Part shown: piece after piece, positions 55,326 to 63,861 of the stretch | Numbering within the stretch: the stretch's first letter is position 1 | How the letters are laid out: every line of letters begins with the position of its first letter | From: Octadecabacter sp. B2R22 | GTDB taxonomy: Bacteria; Pseudomonadota; Alphaproteobacteria; Rhodobacterales; Rhodobacteraceae | Assembly: GCF_018861045.1 (NCBI RefSeq) | Contig: NZ_JAHKQJ010000007.1 | Location: forward strand, 520,306 to 584,305 | Direction: 5' to 3' | DNA length: 64,000 nt | Translations under genes and position numbers: made by a program | Notes under the pieces: model-generated | What the model was told of the DNA's origin: nothing | Database searches by the model: none | Seen by the model: the letters and a program-made list of their open reading frames with translations, nothing else

Positions 55326-56434
55326 TAGGGCGCGTCTTCGAGAACGCCGTGGGCTGACATCTGCTGATACAATAGCCCCTCGCGCAGGCCCCGATCCGCG
55401 ACCGACAACCGATCCGTGGGCCAAAGCCGCATCAAGGTCTGCAAGATGGCAGCGCCGGACATAATCAAAGCTTGGCGATCTTTGCCAATCCTTGGGTCCG
55501 CTTTGCGACCTGCCGCGCCTTGTTTCAGATAGCCATGGATCACCGCGTCAATCTGATCGGACGTCATCCGCAACCCATCCACCTTACTGCGGTCATAACG
55601 GCGCAAGCCAAGATGGCTCGCTGCAACTGTCGTCACAGTTCCGGAGGTGCCGACGATCTGGAAATTCTCGCGTTTTTGCTCCATCGCGGAGGGCGCGAAT
55701 TTTTCTAGGTTTTCTTCAAAGAACCAAGACATCAAGGCGAAACGGGCGGAATCGTCTTCCACATCGGCGAACTGATCACGCAGGGTCGCCACGCCAAGGG
55801 GCACGGAAATCCAATCGACAACTTTGGCCGCGGCAAACGGCCCTGCATCTTGTCGAAACCCGGCATGCAGGCGCATGATTGCGCGGGGGCGTTCGCGTTT
55901 GGGCACATTTGTCAAATCAATCCAGACCAGCTCTGTTGATCCACCACCAATATCCACCACCAAAAGCTGTTCAGTCTTGGTGCTAACAAGCGGGGCGCAT
56001 GAAATCACCGCCAGCCGCGCTTCTTCTTCGGGTTGGATAATCTCGAGGGACAGGCCAGTTTCGCGTTTGACCTGATTGATAAAGAACTGGGAATTGCGGG
56101 CACGGCGGCAGGCCTCTGTGGCGACAAGGCGCATGTTGGTGACGTTGTGACGCTGGAGTTTCTGGCGGCACACACGCATAGCATTGACCGTGCGAGCCAT
56201 AGACGCACGGCTGAGTTTGCCAGTCTGTTCCAGACCATGCCCAAGCTGGACAGATTTGGAGAAGCTGTCGACCACATGAAACTGGCTGCCCTTTGGTTGG
56301 GCAATCAGCATGCGGCAACTATTCGTGCCCAAATCCAGCGCTGCATAAAGCGCAGATGGATCGGGCGGTGTCGGCGCGGGGCGCTCTACCGGTTTTGGGA
56401 ACGCGCCCGCACCATCGGGACGCTTGGGCGCCAT
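55322..56434 (-). CDS. Ppx/GppA family phosphatase
   Basis: An ASKHA-fold enzyme that hydrolyses polyphosphate or pppGpp. I choose the ATG at 56434 (MAPKRPDGAGAF), preceded by GGAGG at 8 bases, giving 370 aa; an ATG at 56449 overlaps that site. Motifs: AALDLGTNSCRMLIA (phosphate 1), the conserved Glu in RLVATEACRRARN, VVDIGGGSTELVWID (phosphate 2) and VGTSGTVTTVAA. It is shorter than E. coli Ppx/GppA and lacks the C-terminal domains. It ends overlapping the aldolase stop by four bases. Confidence 0.9.
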   Translation of the reverse strand: MAPKRPDGAGAFPKPVERPAPTPPDPSALYAALDLGTNSCRMLIAQPKGSQFHVVDSFSKSVQLGHGLEQTGKLSRASMARTVNAMRVCRQKLQRHNVTNMRLVATEACRRARNSQFFINQVKRETGLSLEIIQPEEEARLAVISCAPLVSTKTEQLLVVDIGGGSTELVWIDLTNVPKRERPRAIMRLHAGFRQDAGPFAAAKVVDWISVPLGVATLRDQFADVEDDSARFALMSWFFEENLEKFAPSAMEQKRENFQIVGTSGTVTTVAASHLGLRRYDRSKVDGLRMTSDQIDAVIHGYLKQGAAGRKADPRIGKDRQALIMSGAAILQTLMRLWPTDRLSVADRGLREGLLYQQMSAHGVLEDAPY

Positions 56435-56648
56435 ATTAACGCCCTCCATTTTCGAGTTACCCCCAAGGTATGCCCGCAACGGGTTTGGCGCAAGCGTTGT
56501 GATGCACCTCATTCTTGTCATGAGGATTTTGGCAGCACAGAGGGACGTTCGGGGGTCGCCAATCGCCCGCTCAATGTCGAAAATAGGCGTCGTTGATAGA
56601 ATAACCCAAGCTAGGTGTTGGGTAACGCAAGAAAGGCGCAAGATTCGC

Positions 56649-56945
56649 ATGGCAGACGTCACAGTAGTTTATTGGCGGGATATTCCTGCTCAAATCATCG
56701 TCGGTAAAGGCCGTCGTGGAACCAAGGTTCAGCTCAGCGAACGCTTTGAGCAAGCCATTGACCGCGCCGCAATGAAATCCGGTGCCGCTGGCACTGATGA
56801 CTACCTTGCCGATTGGCGCAAAGCCGCACCGTATTCGGTTGACGGCGCGGATGCCGATGTTGCCACAGCAGAGGCCACGCGTCTGGAAGCTGAATACGAC
56901 AAAGATAAACTGATCGAACTCATCAACAACGACGGCCGTGCGTGA
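56649..56945 (+). CDS. Virulence_fact family small protein (C1-cluster associated)
   Basis: A 98-aa protein starting at the ATG at 56649 (MADVTVVYWRDIPAQIIVGKG). It matches the Pfam family called virulence factor (PF13769 as I recall), which in Rhodobacterales is regularly found beside methylenetetrahydrofolate reductase and methyl-THF:corrinoid methyltransferase genes. The name is historical; a role in the C1 enzyme set is more likely. The MTHFR gene starts 20 bases downstream. Confidence 0.8.
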   Translation: MADVTVVYWRDIPAQIIVGKGRRGTKVQLSERFEQAIDRAAMKSGAAGTDDYLADWRKAAPYSVDGADADVATAEATRLEAEYDKDKLIELINNDGRA

Positions 56946-56965
56946 GCACGTTAAAGGAGACCCTG

Positions 56966-57886
56966 ATGGCGCTATTGAATTTCCGTAAGAAAGTCGAAGA
57001 ACCAAGTGGCGCGAACCCACATCTTGAAGCTTTCCTCGACGGGTATTCCATAGAAGTCATGCCGCGCACCGCTGAAAAGGTCGAAGATTTCACCCAGTTG
57101 CTGCCCAAAGGCACCCGCGTTTACATCGCCCACATCGAGGGCACTCCGATTGAGGACATGGTCGCCACGGCCAAACGTCTGGCCGCTGATGGCTACCCAG
57201 TGATGCCACATTTCCCGGCCCGCATCATCAAAGATGAGGCGACGCTGAAAAACTGGATTGCTATGTATCAGGGCGAAGCAGACGTCGATCAGGCGCTTTT
57301 GCTGGCGGGTGGCGTGGATACGCCGCAGGGGGATTTCCATTCGTCTATGCAATTGCTTGAAACCGGAGCCTTTGGCGGGTTCAAACGGCTTCATGTTGCG
57401 GGCCACCCAGAAGGCAACAAAGATATTGATCCAAAGGGCGGTACAGCCAACGTGGATGACGCTTTGCGCTGGAAACAAACGTTTAGCGAAACCACAGACG
57501 CCGAAATGGCGCTCGCCACGCAATTCGCGTTTGAAGCGGGCCCAATCATTGAATGGGCCGACAGTCTGAAAGAGGCGGGGATCACGATCCCGATCCACAT
57601 TGGCATCGCGGGGCCGGCGAAACTACAAACCATGATCAAGTTCGCGATTGCTTGCGGTGTTGGCCCATCCCTAAAGGTTCTTCAGAAACGCGCCAAAGAC
57701 GTCACCAAACTGCTGTTGCCGTTTGAGCCAACACAGGTGCTAACCGAATTGGCCGCCCATAAGGCTGCGAACCCAGACAGCAACATCGAGAAGGTCCATT
57801 TCTTCCCCCTCGGCGGTATCAAAACCAACGCCAATTGGGCGATTGAAAACGGCGGGGCGTCTGCGGTGCCTGCGGTCAAAAGCTAA
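56966..57886 (+). CDS. methylenetetrahydrofolate reductase-like protein
   Basis: Reduces 5,10-methylene-THF to 5-methyl-THF or works in the reverse direction. The start is the ATG at 56966 with AAAGGAG 8 bases upstream; 306 aa. TIM-barrel features include DGYSIEVMPRTAEKVEDF, HIEGTPIEDM, VMPHFPARIIKD, LLLAGGVDTPQGDF and IGIAGPAKLQT. It is a short, divergent MetF relative of the kind paired with corrinoid methyltransferases. The corrinoid methyltransferase lies 1.4 kb downstream, past an inserted gene on the other strand. Confidence 0.85.
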   Translation: MALLNFRKKVEEPSGANPHLEAFLDGYSIEVMPRTAEKVEDFTQLLPKGTRVYIAHIEGTPIEDMVATAKRLAADGYPVMPHFPARIIKDEATLKNWIAMYQGEADVDQALLLAGGVDTPQGDFHSSMQLLETGAFGGFKRLHVAGHPEGNKDIDPKGGTANVDDALRWKQTFSETTDAEMALATQFAFEAGPIIEWADSLKEAGITIPIHIGIAGPAKLQTMIKFAIACGVGPSLKVLQKRAKDVTKLLLPFEPTQVLTELAAHKAANPDSNIEKVHFFPLGGIKTNANWAIENGGASAVPAVKS

Positions 57887-58021
57887 GTTCACTGATTAAC
57901 GTGAGATTCAGGCTTGTCGTGAACGTCGGATTTAAGCCCGACGCGGCACATGCTGCATTGTTCTCCGATGATTGCTATTGGCGAGAAATCGGATCGTCGC
58001 GGCAAATAACAAGACAAGAAA

Positions 58022-58043
58022 AAAGCGCCCGAGGAGGCGCTTT
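58022..58043. terminator. terminator between MTHFR and the VPLPA-CTERM gene
   Basis: AAAGCGCC (58022-58029) and GGCGCTTT (58036-58043) form a perfect 8-bp stem with a 6-base loop. It lies between convergent genes and has TTT on both strands, so it can serve both. Confidence 0.8.
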
Positions 58044-58073
58044 CATCAAAAACTTTGCGGGTCCGAACGTTTG

Positions 58074-58733
58074 TCAGTAACGCGCCTTTCGGCGGCGGGC
58101 CACAAGACCGGATCCAATCAACCCAAATGCCAACAGAGGCAAACTAGCTGGCACAGGCACTGCGGGAATGTCAGGAACTAGATTTGTCTTGATGCTACCA
58201 CTTGAATTGCTGGTGCTCTGGGCCCGAACTGCAAACCCTGAGAAGGGGCTGTTCGCGAGATTAGCTGTACTTGAAATATCAAACACGACAGATTTCACGA
58301 AATTAATACCGCCCTGTCCACCACCACCGTTCTCGCCAATGCGAATGATGTAATCGAACAAAGTCGCGCTACCAGCACCATTAAAGTTACAGCCCCCGCC
58401 ACAGACGTTTTGGCTCAAGCTGTTGTCCCCAAATAGCTCTAGGTCAACTATGCTAGGGGAATCGTCCTCTCTTGTCGCACTGACGAAGGATATATCGCTT
58501 TGATTAAGCGACGTCCCTGAGAAGTTGAACGCGAGCGCTAGATAATCGGCCGTTCCAACTGTCGTTGATAGGCTAAAGCGCAAGTTGCCTGCTGAAACTG
58601 TGTCATCAACAACCATTGTCATTACCGGCGTTGGCTCGGCGTTTGTGAAGGTCATCGTTGCGGCTGTTGCGGTTGTCGCCAGTCCCGAAGAAAGAACGGA
58701 GGCCACAACCAATGCGTGAATTTTACTAAACAT
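58074..58733 (-). CDS. VPLPA-CTERM sorting domain protein
   Basis: A 219-aa exported protein. The N-terminal signal is MFSKIHALVVASVLSSGLAT with cleavage near TATAA. The middle is Ser/Thr/Asp-rich with a paired CGGGC. The C-terminus IPAVPVPASLPLLAFGLIGS then LVARRRKARY is the VPxPA motif, transmembrane helix and basic tail of the PEP-CTERM-like exosortase system. The tripartite end implies processing and surface anchoring or release by an exosortase encoded elsewhere. It splits an otherwise conserved C1 gene set and is probably a later arrival. Confidence 0.88.
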   Translation of the reverse strand: MFSKIHALVVASVLSSGLATTATAATMTFTNAEPTPVMTMVVDDTVSAGNLRFSLSTTVGTADYLALAFNFSGTSLNQSDISFVSATREDDSPSIVDLELFGDNSLSQNVCGGGCNFNGAGSATLFDYIIRIGENGGGGQGGINFVKSVVFDISSTANLANSPFSGFAVRAQSTSNSSGSIKTNLVPDIPAVPVPASLPLLAFGLIGSGLVARRRKARY

Positions 58734-59300
58734 GGACTATTCATCCCCTATTTTCGAATCGTACTCAAATACTTGTTGTCGTGCAGAAATTGCCGAACTT
58801 GGCTATAAAAAATTAGCTATTTATTAATGTTATTGTATTGGTTGGGCGTTAATAAATCAAACAACGCAGGGTTGTGGGGTGGCGAAGGGTCAATAAACGT
58901 TGCTGAATTTGTGCGTTGGATTCCGATTCGGTTGATTTTTGGTCCCGGTCCAAACTTGTAAAATTCACAGTACTGGTGTCCGCCAAGCTGACCCCACTTT
59001 TGCTTGAAGCCGTAAATAAATCTGGCTCAGATCGTAGCTTTCCGCCTTCGACGTCACTGTCAGGCTTGAACCGTGAACAGGCTTCGCATCACAATAATAA
59101 AAGTCAGCTGTTTTCCACAAAGCGCACCCTCAACCTCTTTGATGTTCTTTACCTCATAGCGTTTCTGCCAGTTCCTCATCATTTACATGAATACTATTCG
59201 GGGTGACGTCGCGGTTGGGGCTGGCTATGTCGCAAGTACGCCGTACTTCAAGCAAATGCGCTCTAGGGTTCGGATATAACACACCTACGGAGAGGCCAGT
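58734..59300. other. gene-free region upstream of the VPLPA-CTERM gene
   Basis: 567 bases without a credible gene. The first 130 bases are AT-rich (for example TATTTATTAATGTTATTG), which suits a promoter of the VPLPA gene. Around 58976-59000 the sequence TGGTGTCCGCCAAGCTGACC resembles insertion-sequence end remnants, but no transposase fragment is visible. CGGAGAGG just before 59301 is the ribosome binding site of the next gene. Confidence 0.45.
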
Positions 59301-60380
59301 ATGACCCGCACTGTTATCGAATCCAAAACCAAGACAGCCGTGATGGGCTTTGACGAACCGTTCTGTGTGATCGGTGAGCGGATCAACCCAACGGGCCGCA
59401 AAATCCTGAACGAAGAACTGGAGCGCGGTGACTTTTCCCGCGTTGAGGCAGACGCGATTGCACAAACCATGGCAGGTGCGACGGTTCTGGATATTAACTC
59501 TGGTGCGGTGTTCTCTAACAAAATGGCCGAAGATCCGCGTTATGCGGACAACAACTTTGTTGAGCCTGATTTGATGAGGCAGTTGGTCGAAAAGGTACAG
59601 GCGGTTGTGGATACGCCGTTGTGTATCGACAGCTCCGTTCCGGGCGCGCTTGAACAAGGGTTGGCCGCTGCCGAAGGCCGCCCACTGTTGAATTCGGTCA
59701 CAGGCGAAGAAGAACGCCTTGAGCTGGTTTTGCCTCTGGTGAAAAAATACAACGTGCCGGTTGTGGCAATTTCCAACGACGACACTGGCATCTCTGAGGA
59801 CCCAGACGTGCGGTTTGCCGTCGCCAAAAAGATCGTCGAACGTGCGGCTGATTTCGGTATTCCAGCTCATGACATCGTGGTTGATCCGCTGGTGATGCCA
59901 ATCGGCGCGATGGGGACCGCAGGCTTGCAGGTCTTTACGCTGGTGCGTCGTTTGCGCGAAGAACTGGGTGTGAACACGACCTGTGGCGCATCTAACATCT
60001 CCTTTGGTCTGCCAAACCGTCACGGCATCAACAACGCCTTCCTGCCAATGGCCATGACCGCTGGTATGACATCGGCGATCATGAACCCTGTGGCGCTGCC
60101 CGTTGGCCCGAAAAAGATCGCCGCCAAGAAAGAAGAAATCCTTGCGTCCGGCATTATACTGCCAGACGGCATGGACGACGAAGCCTTCGTTCAGATGTTC
60201 GGCATGGGATCGACCAAGCCACGCGCGGGTAAGGAAATGGAAGCCATCCGCGCTGCCAACTTCCTGACCAACAACGATGATGGTGGTGCTGCGTGGATCA
60301 CCATGAACCGCGAAGCCCCGAAAGCTGGCCAAGAAGGCCGCGGTCGGGCAGGGCGCAAAGGTGGCCGCCGCCGCGGCTAA
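59301..60380 (+). CDS. methyltetrahydrofolate:corrinoid methyltransferase (pterin-binding domain)
   Basis: A 359-aa TIM-barrel protein that moves a methyl group between methyl-THF and a corrinoid protein. The pterin-binding opening FCVIGERINPTGRKILNEEL and LDINSGAVF, and CIDSSVPGALEQGL match the DhpS/MtvA/AcsE superfamily; TTCGASNISFGLPNRHGINNAFL (cited in part: ASNISFGLPNRHGINN) is diagnostic of this branch. The C-terminus is a lysine/arginine/glycine tail (GRGRAGRKGGRRRG), which is unusual and may bind nucleic acid or simply be disordered. It belongs with the MTHFR gene upstream. Confidence 0.9.
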   Translation: MTRTVIESKTKTAVMGFDEPFCVIGERINPTGRKILNEELERGDFSRVEADAIAQTMAGATVLDINSGAVFSNKMAEDPRYADNNFVEPDLMRQLVEKVQAVVDTPLCIDSSVPGALEQGLAAAEGRPLLNSVTGEEERLELVLPLVKKYNVPVVAISNDDTGISEDPDVRFAVAKKIVERAADFGIPAHDIVVDPLVMPIGAMGTAGLQVFTLVRRLREELGVNTTCGASNISFGLPNRHGINNAFLPMAMTAGMTSAIMNPVALPVGPKKIAAKKEEILASGIILPDGMDDEAFVQMFGMGSTKPRAGKEMEAIRAANFLTNNDDGGAAWITMNREAPKAGQEGRGRAGRKGGRRRG

Positions 60381-60406
60381 CCCCAACCTGAACCAATATT
60401 CCTAAA

Positions 60407-60434
60407 ACGCCCGCCACATTGTGCGGGCGTTTTG
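60407..60434 (+). terminator. terminator after the corrinoid methyltransferase
   Basis: ACGCCCGC (60407-60414) pairs with GCGGGCGT (60423-60430) across an 8-base loop, then TTTT. It is 27 bases past the stop codon. Confidence 0.85.
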
Positions 60435-60457
60435 CGTTCCTGCGCATTGCGCGGAAA

Positions 60458-60477
60458 CCCATACGAATATGTATGGG
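60458..60477. promoter_or_regulatory. inverted repeat upstream of the DUF4386 gene
   Basis: CCCATAC (60458-60464) and GTATGGG (60471-60477), perfect 7-bp arms with a 6-base spacer GAATAT. It is 140 bases upstream of the start codon of the next gene and not followed by a T-run, so an operator is more likely than a terminator. Confidence 0.4.
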
Positions 60478-60619
60478 ATGTCTCAGGATTTCGCCAATTC
60501 CTGCCATGGTTCGGGTGATCTAGACAGTCTTCAGACACACAACGACTTCAAAACTTAGCAACTGCTTTGACGGGACCGTTTGAGCAGACAACCCCTCATT
60601 ATCTGGAGAAGGGCCTGAC

Positions 60620-61330
60620 ATGACCTCAGCATTTCCATCACATCACCTTCCGCGTCTTGCCGGTGCATTCTATCTCGCGATTGCTTGTGTTGGCGGTTTT
60701 AGCATTGGCTATGTACCGCAAGCGATCGTTGTTGCTGGTGACGCTGCGACGACCGCCAGCAATCTGTCTGGCAACCTCGGGCTGTTCAAACTGGGCGTGC
60801 TCGCCGACATCTTTGTCATCTTATTCGAAATTGCCCTCACGGCGATCTTGTTCGTCATGTTTCAAAGGGACAGCCCCGTTTTATCAAGCACCGCGATGAT
60901 CGCGCGGGCAGGGATGGCCATTGTAATGGGGCTGAACGTGTTGATCTGGGTAATGCCGCTGACGTTTCTAAACGATCTTTCAGCCCACACGGATCAAATG
61001 ATGATGTTCTTTGACGCTCATGCGCTTGGCATATTTGTTTGGCAGCTTTTCTTTGGCGTGCATCTTTTGGCGCTCGGCGCGGCCATCTTGCGCACTGGCT
61101 TAGCGCCAAAGCTGTTGGGCTGGGGGCTGTTTGTTGGTGCGTTTGGTTATCTGGCGCAGGGCATAGCGAAGCTGATGTTCATCGAGGTCTTGGCCTTGAA
61201 CATTGTTATCATAGGTCTCTTGGTGATCGTAACGCTGGCCGAACTTAGCTTTGCGGCTTGGTTGATGATCTGGGGCCCAAATAGGTTCGCGGTCACGAAC
61301 CATTCGTCAGCGTGTCAAAAGAACACTTGA
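60620..61330 (+). CDS. DUF4386 family membrane protein
   Basis: A 236-aa protein with about six transmembrane segments. It has the DUF4386 lead PRLAGAFYLAIACVGGFSIGY, then ASNLSGNLGLFKLGVLADI, then DAHALGIFVWQLFFGVHLLALG and LGWGLFVGAFGYL. Family function is unknown. GGAGAAGGG lies 10 bases before the start. It is a single gene, and no regulator is adjacent. Confidence 0.85.
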   Translation: MTSAFPSHHLPRLAGAFYLAIACVGGFSIGYVPQAIVVAGDAATTASNLSGNLGLFKLGVLADIFVILFEIALTAILFVMFQRDSPVLSSTAMIARAGMAIVMGLNVLIWVMPLTFLNDLSAHTDQMMMFFDAHALGIFVWQLFFGVHLLALGAAILRTGLAPKLLGWGLFVGAFGYLAQGIAKLMFIEVLALNIVIIGLLVIVTLAELSFAAWLMIWGPNRFAVTNHSSACQKNT

Positions 61331-61632
61331 AAGGCCCACAGTGTCATGTGGCGTTTTTTATTGTGGGCCGTCCAGTTTGCGATCCACTGGAATTGGCGCA
61401 ACGAGTATCATTGCGTTTGCTTAGGGAGGGCCAAAACCGCTCGCGGTCGAGCATGATGCTCTGGTCGATTTTGGCTACGCTGGGCTCATCCGAAAACATC
61501 TTTTAGGGGGCCGAAGGATTCAGTGACACAAGAGTAAGTCGTTTTTAATTGAAATTACTTATGCGTGTAATACATTAAAATCACTCAATTATTAATTGAG
61601 GATTTATTTGAAGAAAACCTCGGCGAGTCTTA
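61331..61632. other. gene-free region with two inverted repeats
   Basis: 302 bases without a convincing gene. GGCCCACA (61333-61340) and TGTGGGCC (61362-61369) form a perfect 8-bp inverted repeat with a 21-base spacer that includes a T6 run. The second half is AT-rich and holds the palindrome at 61584-61600. A 64-codon GTG frame at 61312 overlaps the DUF4386 stop and is not credible. Confidence 0.45.
61584..61600. promoter_or_regulatory. perfect palindrome upstream of the thermonuclease gene
   Basis: CTCAATTA-T-TAATTGAG, perfect 8-bp arms around a single base, centred 41 bases upstream of the start codon at 61633. The position fits an operator overlapping the promoter or the 5' leader. Confidence 0.5.
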
Positions 61633-62289
61633 ATGGAAGTACTTTTATTGTTGTGCGTGTTCGGAGTGCTGATCGGACTTATAATAAAGCTGGCCAAAAA
61701 CAGCGGAACGCCCCAACCTCCTAAAAAACGGGCGGCGAGATCTGAACCGAAGATTGATGATCCTTTACCACCATTAAATTTTCCAAGCCCTCCACGCCCT
61801 AAGCCAGCACGAGCGCCCGAAAATTCAGGCCCGAATGCGGCATGGCGTGCGCCTGAACCTCCGGTGAGGGTCATAGAAGGGCGGGCATTTGTCACAGACG
61901 GCGATTCACTGGTTATCAAAAGTGTCGAAATCCGGTTGTTTGGTGTCGATGCGCCTGAACTAAATCATCCTTTCGGAAAACGTGCTAAGTGGGCGCTTCT
62001 CGCATTGTGTAAGGGTCAGGTTATCAAAGCGAAGGTTCACCATGTTGATACCCATGGGCGAACCGTTGCGAAATGCTATCTGCCGGATGGTCGGGACTTG
62101 TCCGCTGAAATGGTCAAGCAGGGCTTGGCCATAGACTGGCCCAAATTTTCGGAAGGCGCCTACCGAGCGCTTGAAATTCCGGACGCCCGCAAGAAGATGT
62201 GGCTCGCAGATGCGCGGCAAAAAGGCCGGATGCATGTTTGGAAGCAGTTTGAAGCGAAACAGAACAATCGAGCGCCGGGGGCTAAATAA
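61633..62289 (+). CDS. membrane-anchored thermonuclease (SNase) family protein
   Basis: A 218-aa protein. Residues 1-20 (MEVLLLLCVFGVLIGLIIKL) are a signal anchor, followed by a proline/lysine-rich linker to about residue 75. The SNase domain (about 80-200) has DGDSLVIKSVEIRLFGVDAP, the catalytic Arg and Asp in this stretch, AKWALLALCKGQVIKAKV and the later Glu/Arg region DLSAEMVKQGLAIDWPKF. It probably acts in the periplasm on nucleic acids. The leader region is AT-rich compared with its surroundings, which may hint at transfer. Confidence 0.88.
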   Translation: MEVLLLLCVFGVLIGLIIKLAKNSGTPQPPKKRAARSEPKIDDPLPPLNFPSPPRPKPARAPENSGPNAAWRAPEPPVRVIEGRAFVTDGDSLVIKSVEIRLFGVDAPELNHPFGKRAKWALLALCKGQVIKAKVHHVDTHGRTVAKCYLPDGRDLSAEMVKQGLAIDWPKFSEGAYRALEIPDARKKMWLADARQKGRMHVWKQFEAKQNNRAPGAK

Positions 62290-62293
62290 CCGC

Positions 62294-62677
62294 TTAGAAA
62301 AGGTGGATCACCGCGCCCAGCAAGGCCAAAACGAGCAATGCTGCAATTGGTCCGAGAGTAAGCATGAAACCAGTACCGCGCTTTGACGGGTCATTCATAT
62401 AAGCTTGTTGATACAACGTGCGGCCGACCAGATAAATGAGGCCGATAGGGGCTATCATCCATGCGGGCCAGTATTTCCCAGCCAACAGCAACACGGGAAG
62501 AAACGCGATCATAAGTTCAAGCGTGTTCATCTGGACGCGGTAGGCCCGCTCGAACCCGTCATGGCCTGTCATCGCGGGGGCCTTGAGGCCTGAGTCGCGG
62601 CGCTGCATACCAACTAAATAGCCAAAATAAAGGAACTGGGCGACAGCAAGAAGGGCGATGATTTCGATCAGGGGCAT
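62294..62677 (-). CDS. MAPEG family membrane protein
   Basis: A 127-aa four-helix membrane protein of the MAPEG superfamily (glutathione S-transferase/eicosanoid-type). It shows the family pattern FERAYRVQMNTLELMIAFLPVLLLAG (cited in part: RVQMNTLE is diagnostic) and IGLIYLVGRTLYQQAYM. Glutathione-dependent detoxification is possible; bacterial members are mostly uncharacterised. It is convergent with the thermonuclease gene with a gap of only four bases, and is 44 bases downstream of mnmA. Confidence 0.88.
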   Translation of the reverse strand: MPLIEIIALLAVAQFLYFGYLVGMQRRDSGLKAPAMTGHDGFERAYRVQMNTLELMIAFLPVLLLAGKYWPAWMIAPIGLIYLVGRTLYQQAYMNDPSKRGTGFMLTLGPIAALLVLALLGAVIHLF

Positions 62678-62721
62678 TGATAACTATCCTAAGAATTGGG
62701 GTGTTGAGCTAAAACGGGGCG

Positions 62722-63861
62722 TTAATACCCGCGCCATATCCAGCCGCCACCAAAGATGCGGCTGCTGTCGCCGTCGTAAAATACGCAGGCCTGTCCGGGG
62801 GACACGCCTTCTTCTGGGGTCAGAAGGTCGACTTCGGCGGTGGTCGCGGACAAGGGGCGTAAAACGGCCTCGACGGGTGGTTTGGTGGACCGAACTTTGA
62901 CTGACACATGGCGTTCGGGCACAGCATCAAAGGCATCATCACCCAGCCAGTTGATTTCGCGCACAGGGACGGTGCGTGTGGTCAGCATCTCTTTTGGTCC
63001 CACAATCACGTGACGTTTGTCGACGTCCAGTTTCACCACATACAAGGGGGTCGACAATCCGCCGATGCCAAGTCCTCGGCGTTGACCGATGGTATAGTGA
63101 ATGACACCGTCGTGTTGCGCCAAAACCTTGCCGTCCGTGTCCACGATGTCGCCCGGCTCAGCCGCACCAGGGCGAAGCTTTTCGATGACGCCAGCGTAGT
63201 TGCCATCAGGCACAAAGCAGATGTCTTGGCTGTCGGGCTTGTCCGCCAGCGCCAGACCATACTTGCGCGCCAAGGCACGGGTTTCTTCCTTGGACGCGTG
63301 ATGTCCGAGGGGGAAGCGCAGATAATCCAATTGTGCGGGGGTGGTGGAAAACAAGAAGTAGCTCTGGTCTTTGGTCGGGTCTGCCGCGGAATGCAGCTCA
63401 GGCCCGCTGTCACCCATCATCCGTTGAATGTAGTGCCCTGTGGCCATGCAGTCCGCATCCAGATCTTTGGCAGTTTCCAACAGGTCCTTAAATTTCACGC
63501 GTTCATTGCAGCGGATGCAGGGAACAGGGGTGGCTCCGGCAAGATAGCTTTCGGCGAACTCATCCATGACCGCTTCTTTGAAGACGTTTTCATAATCGAG
63601 GACATAGTGCGGAAAGCCCATTTCCTCGGCCACGCGGCGGGCGTCATGGATATCACGACCCGCACAGCACGCGCCCTTTTTCGCCAAAGCGGCGCCGTGG
63701 TCATACAGTTGCAGCGTCACGCCAACCACATCATAACCTTGTTCGGCCAGCATGGCGGCGACAACAGAACTGTCCACGCCGCCCGACATTGCCACGACAA
63801 CACGGGTTTCTGACGGGGGCTTGGCAAAACCAAGAGAGTTTATCGCAGGGTCGAGGGGCAT
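62722..63861 (-). CDS. mnmA: tRNA-specific 2-thiouridylase MnmA
   Basis: Thiolates U34 of tRNA-Lys, -Glu and -Gln using persulfide sulfur. I choose the ATG at 63861 ([18 protein letters not shown]) with AAAGGA 6 bases upstream; 379 aa. The PP-loop is [17 protein letters not shown], the first catalytic Cys is in [12 protein letters not shown], the second in [12 protein letters not shown], and [13 protein letters not shown] is the standard lid. The sulfur donor is probably one of the two desulfurases of the SUF operon. It is near the window edge but complete. Confidence 0.96.
   Translation of the reverse strand: MPLDPAINSLGFAKPPSETRVVVAMSGGVDSSVVAAMLAEQGYDVVGVTLQLYDHGAALAKKGACCAGRDIHDARRVAEEMGFPHYVLDYENVFKEAVMDEFAESYLAGATPVPCIRCNERVKFKDLLETAKDLDADCMATGHYIQRMMGDSGPELHSAADPTKDQSYFLFSTTPAQLDYLRFPLGHHASKEETRALARKYGLALADKPDSQDICFVPDGNYAGVIEKLRPGAAEPGDIVDTDGKVLAQHDGVIHYTIGQRRGLGIGGLSTPLYVVKLDVDKRHVIVGPKEMLTTRTVPVREINWLGDDAFDAVPERHVSVKVRSTKPPVEAVLRPLSATTAEVDLLTPEEGVSPGQACVFYDGDSSRIFGGGWIWRGY

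Noticed and set aside
58916-59206. A 96-codon frame in the gap before the corrinoid methyltransferase
   Set aside because: Ser/Leu/His-rich random-looking translation and no credible start context.
59154-60386. A 410-codon minus-strand frame across the corrinoid methyltransferase gene
   Set aside because: His/Phe/Val/Arg-rich translation without any family motif; it is the antisense shadow of a well supported gene.
61312-61506. A 64-codon GTG frame overlapping the DUF4386 stop
   Set aside because: No ribosome binding site, passes through a hairpin and has no recognisable features.
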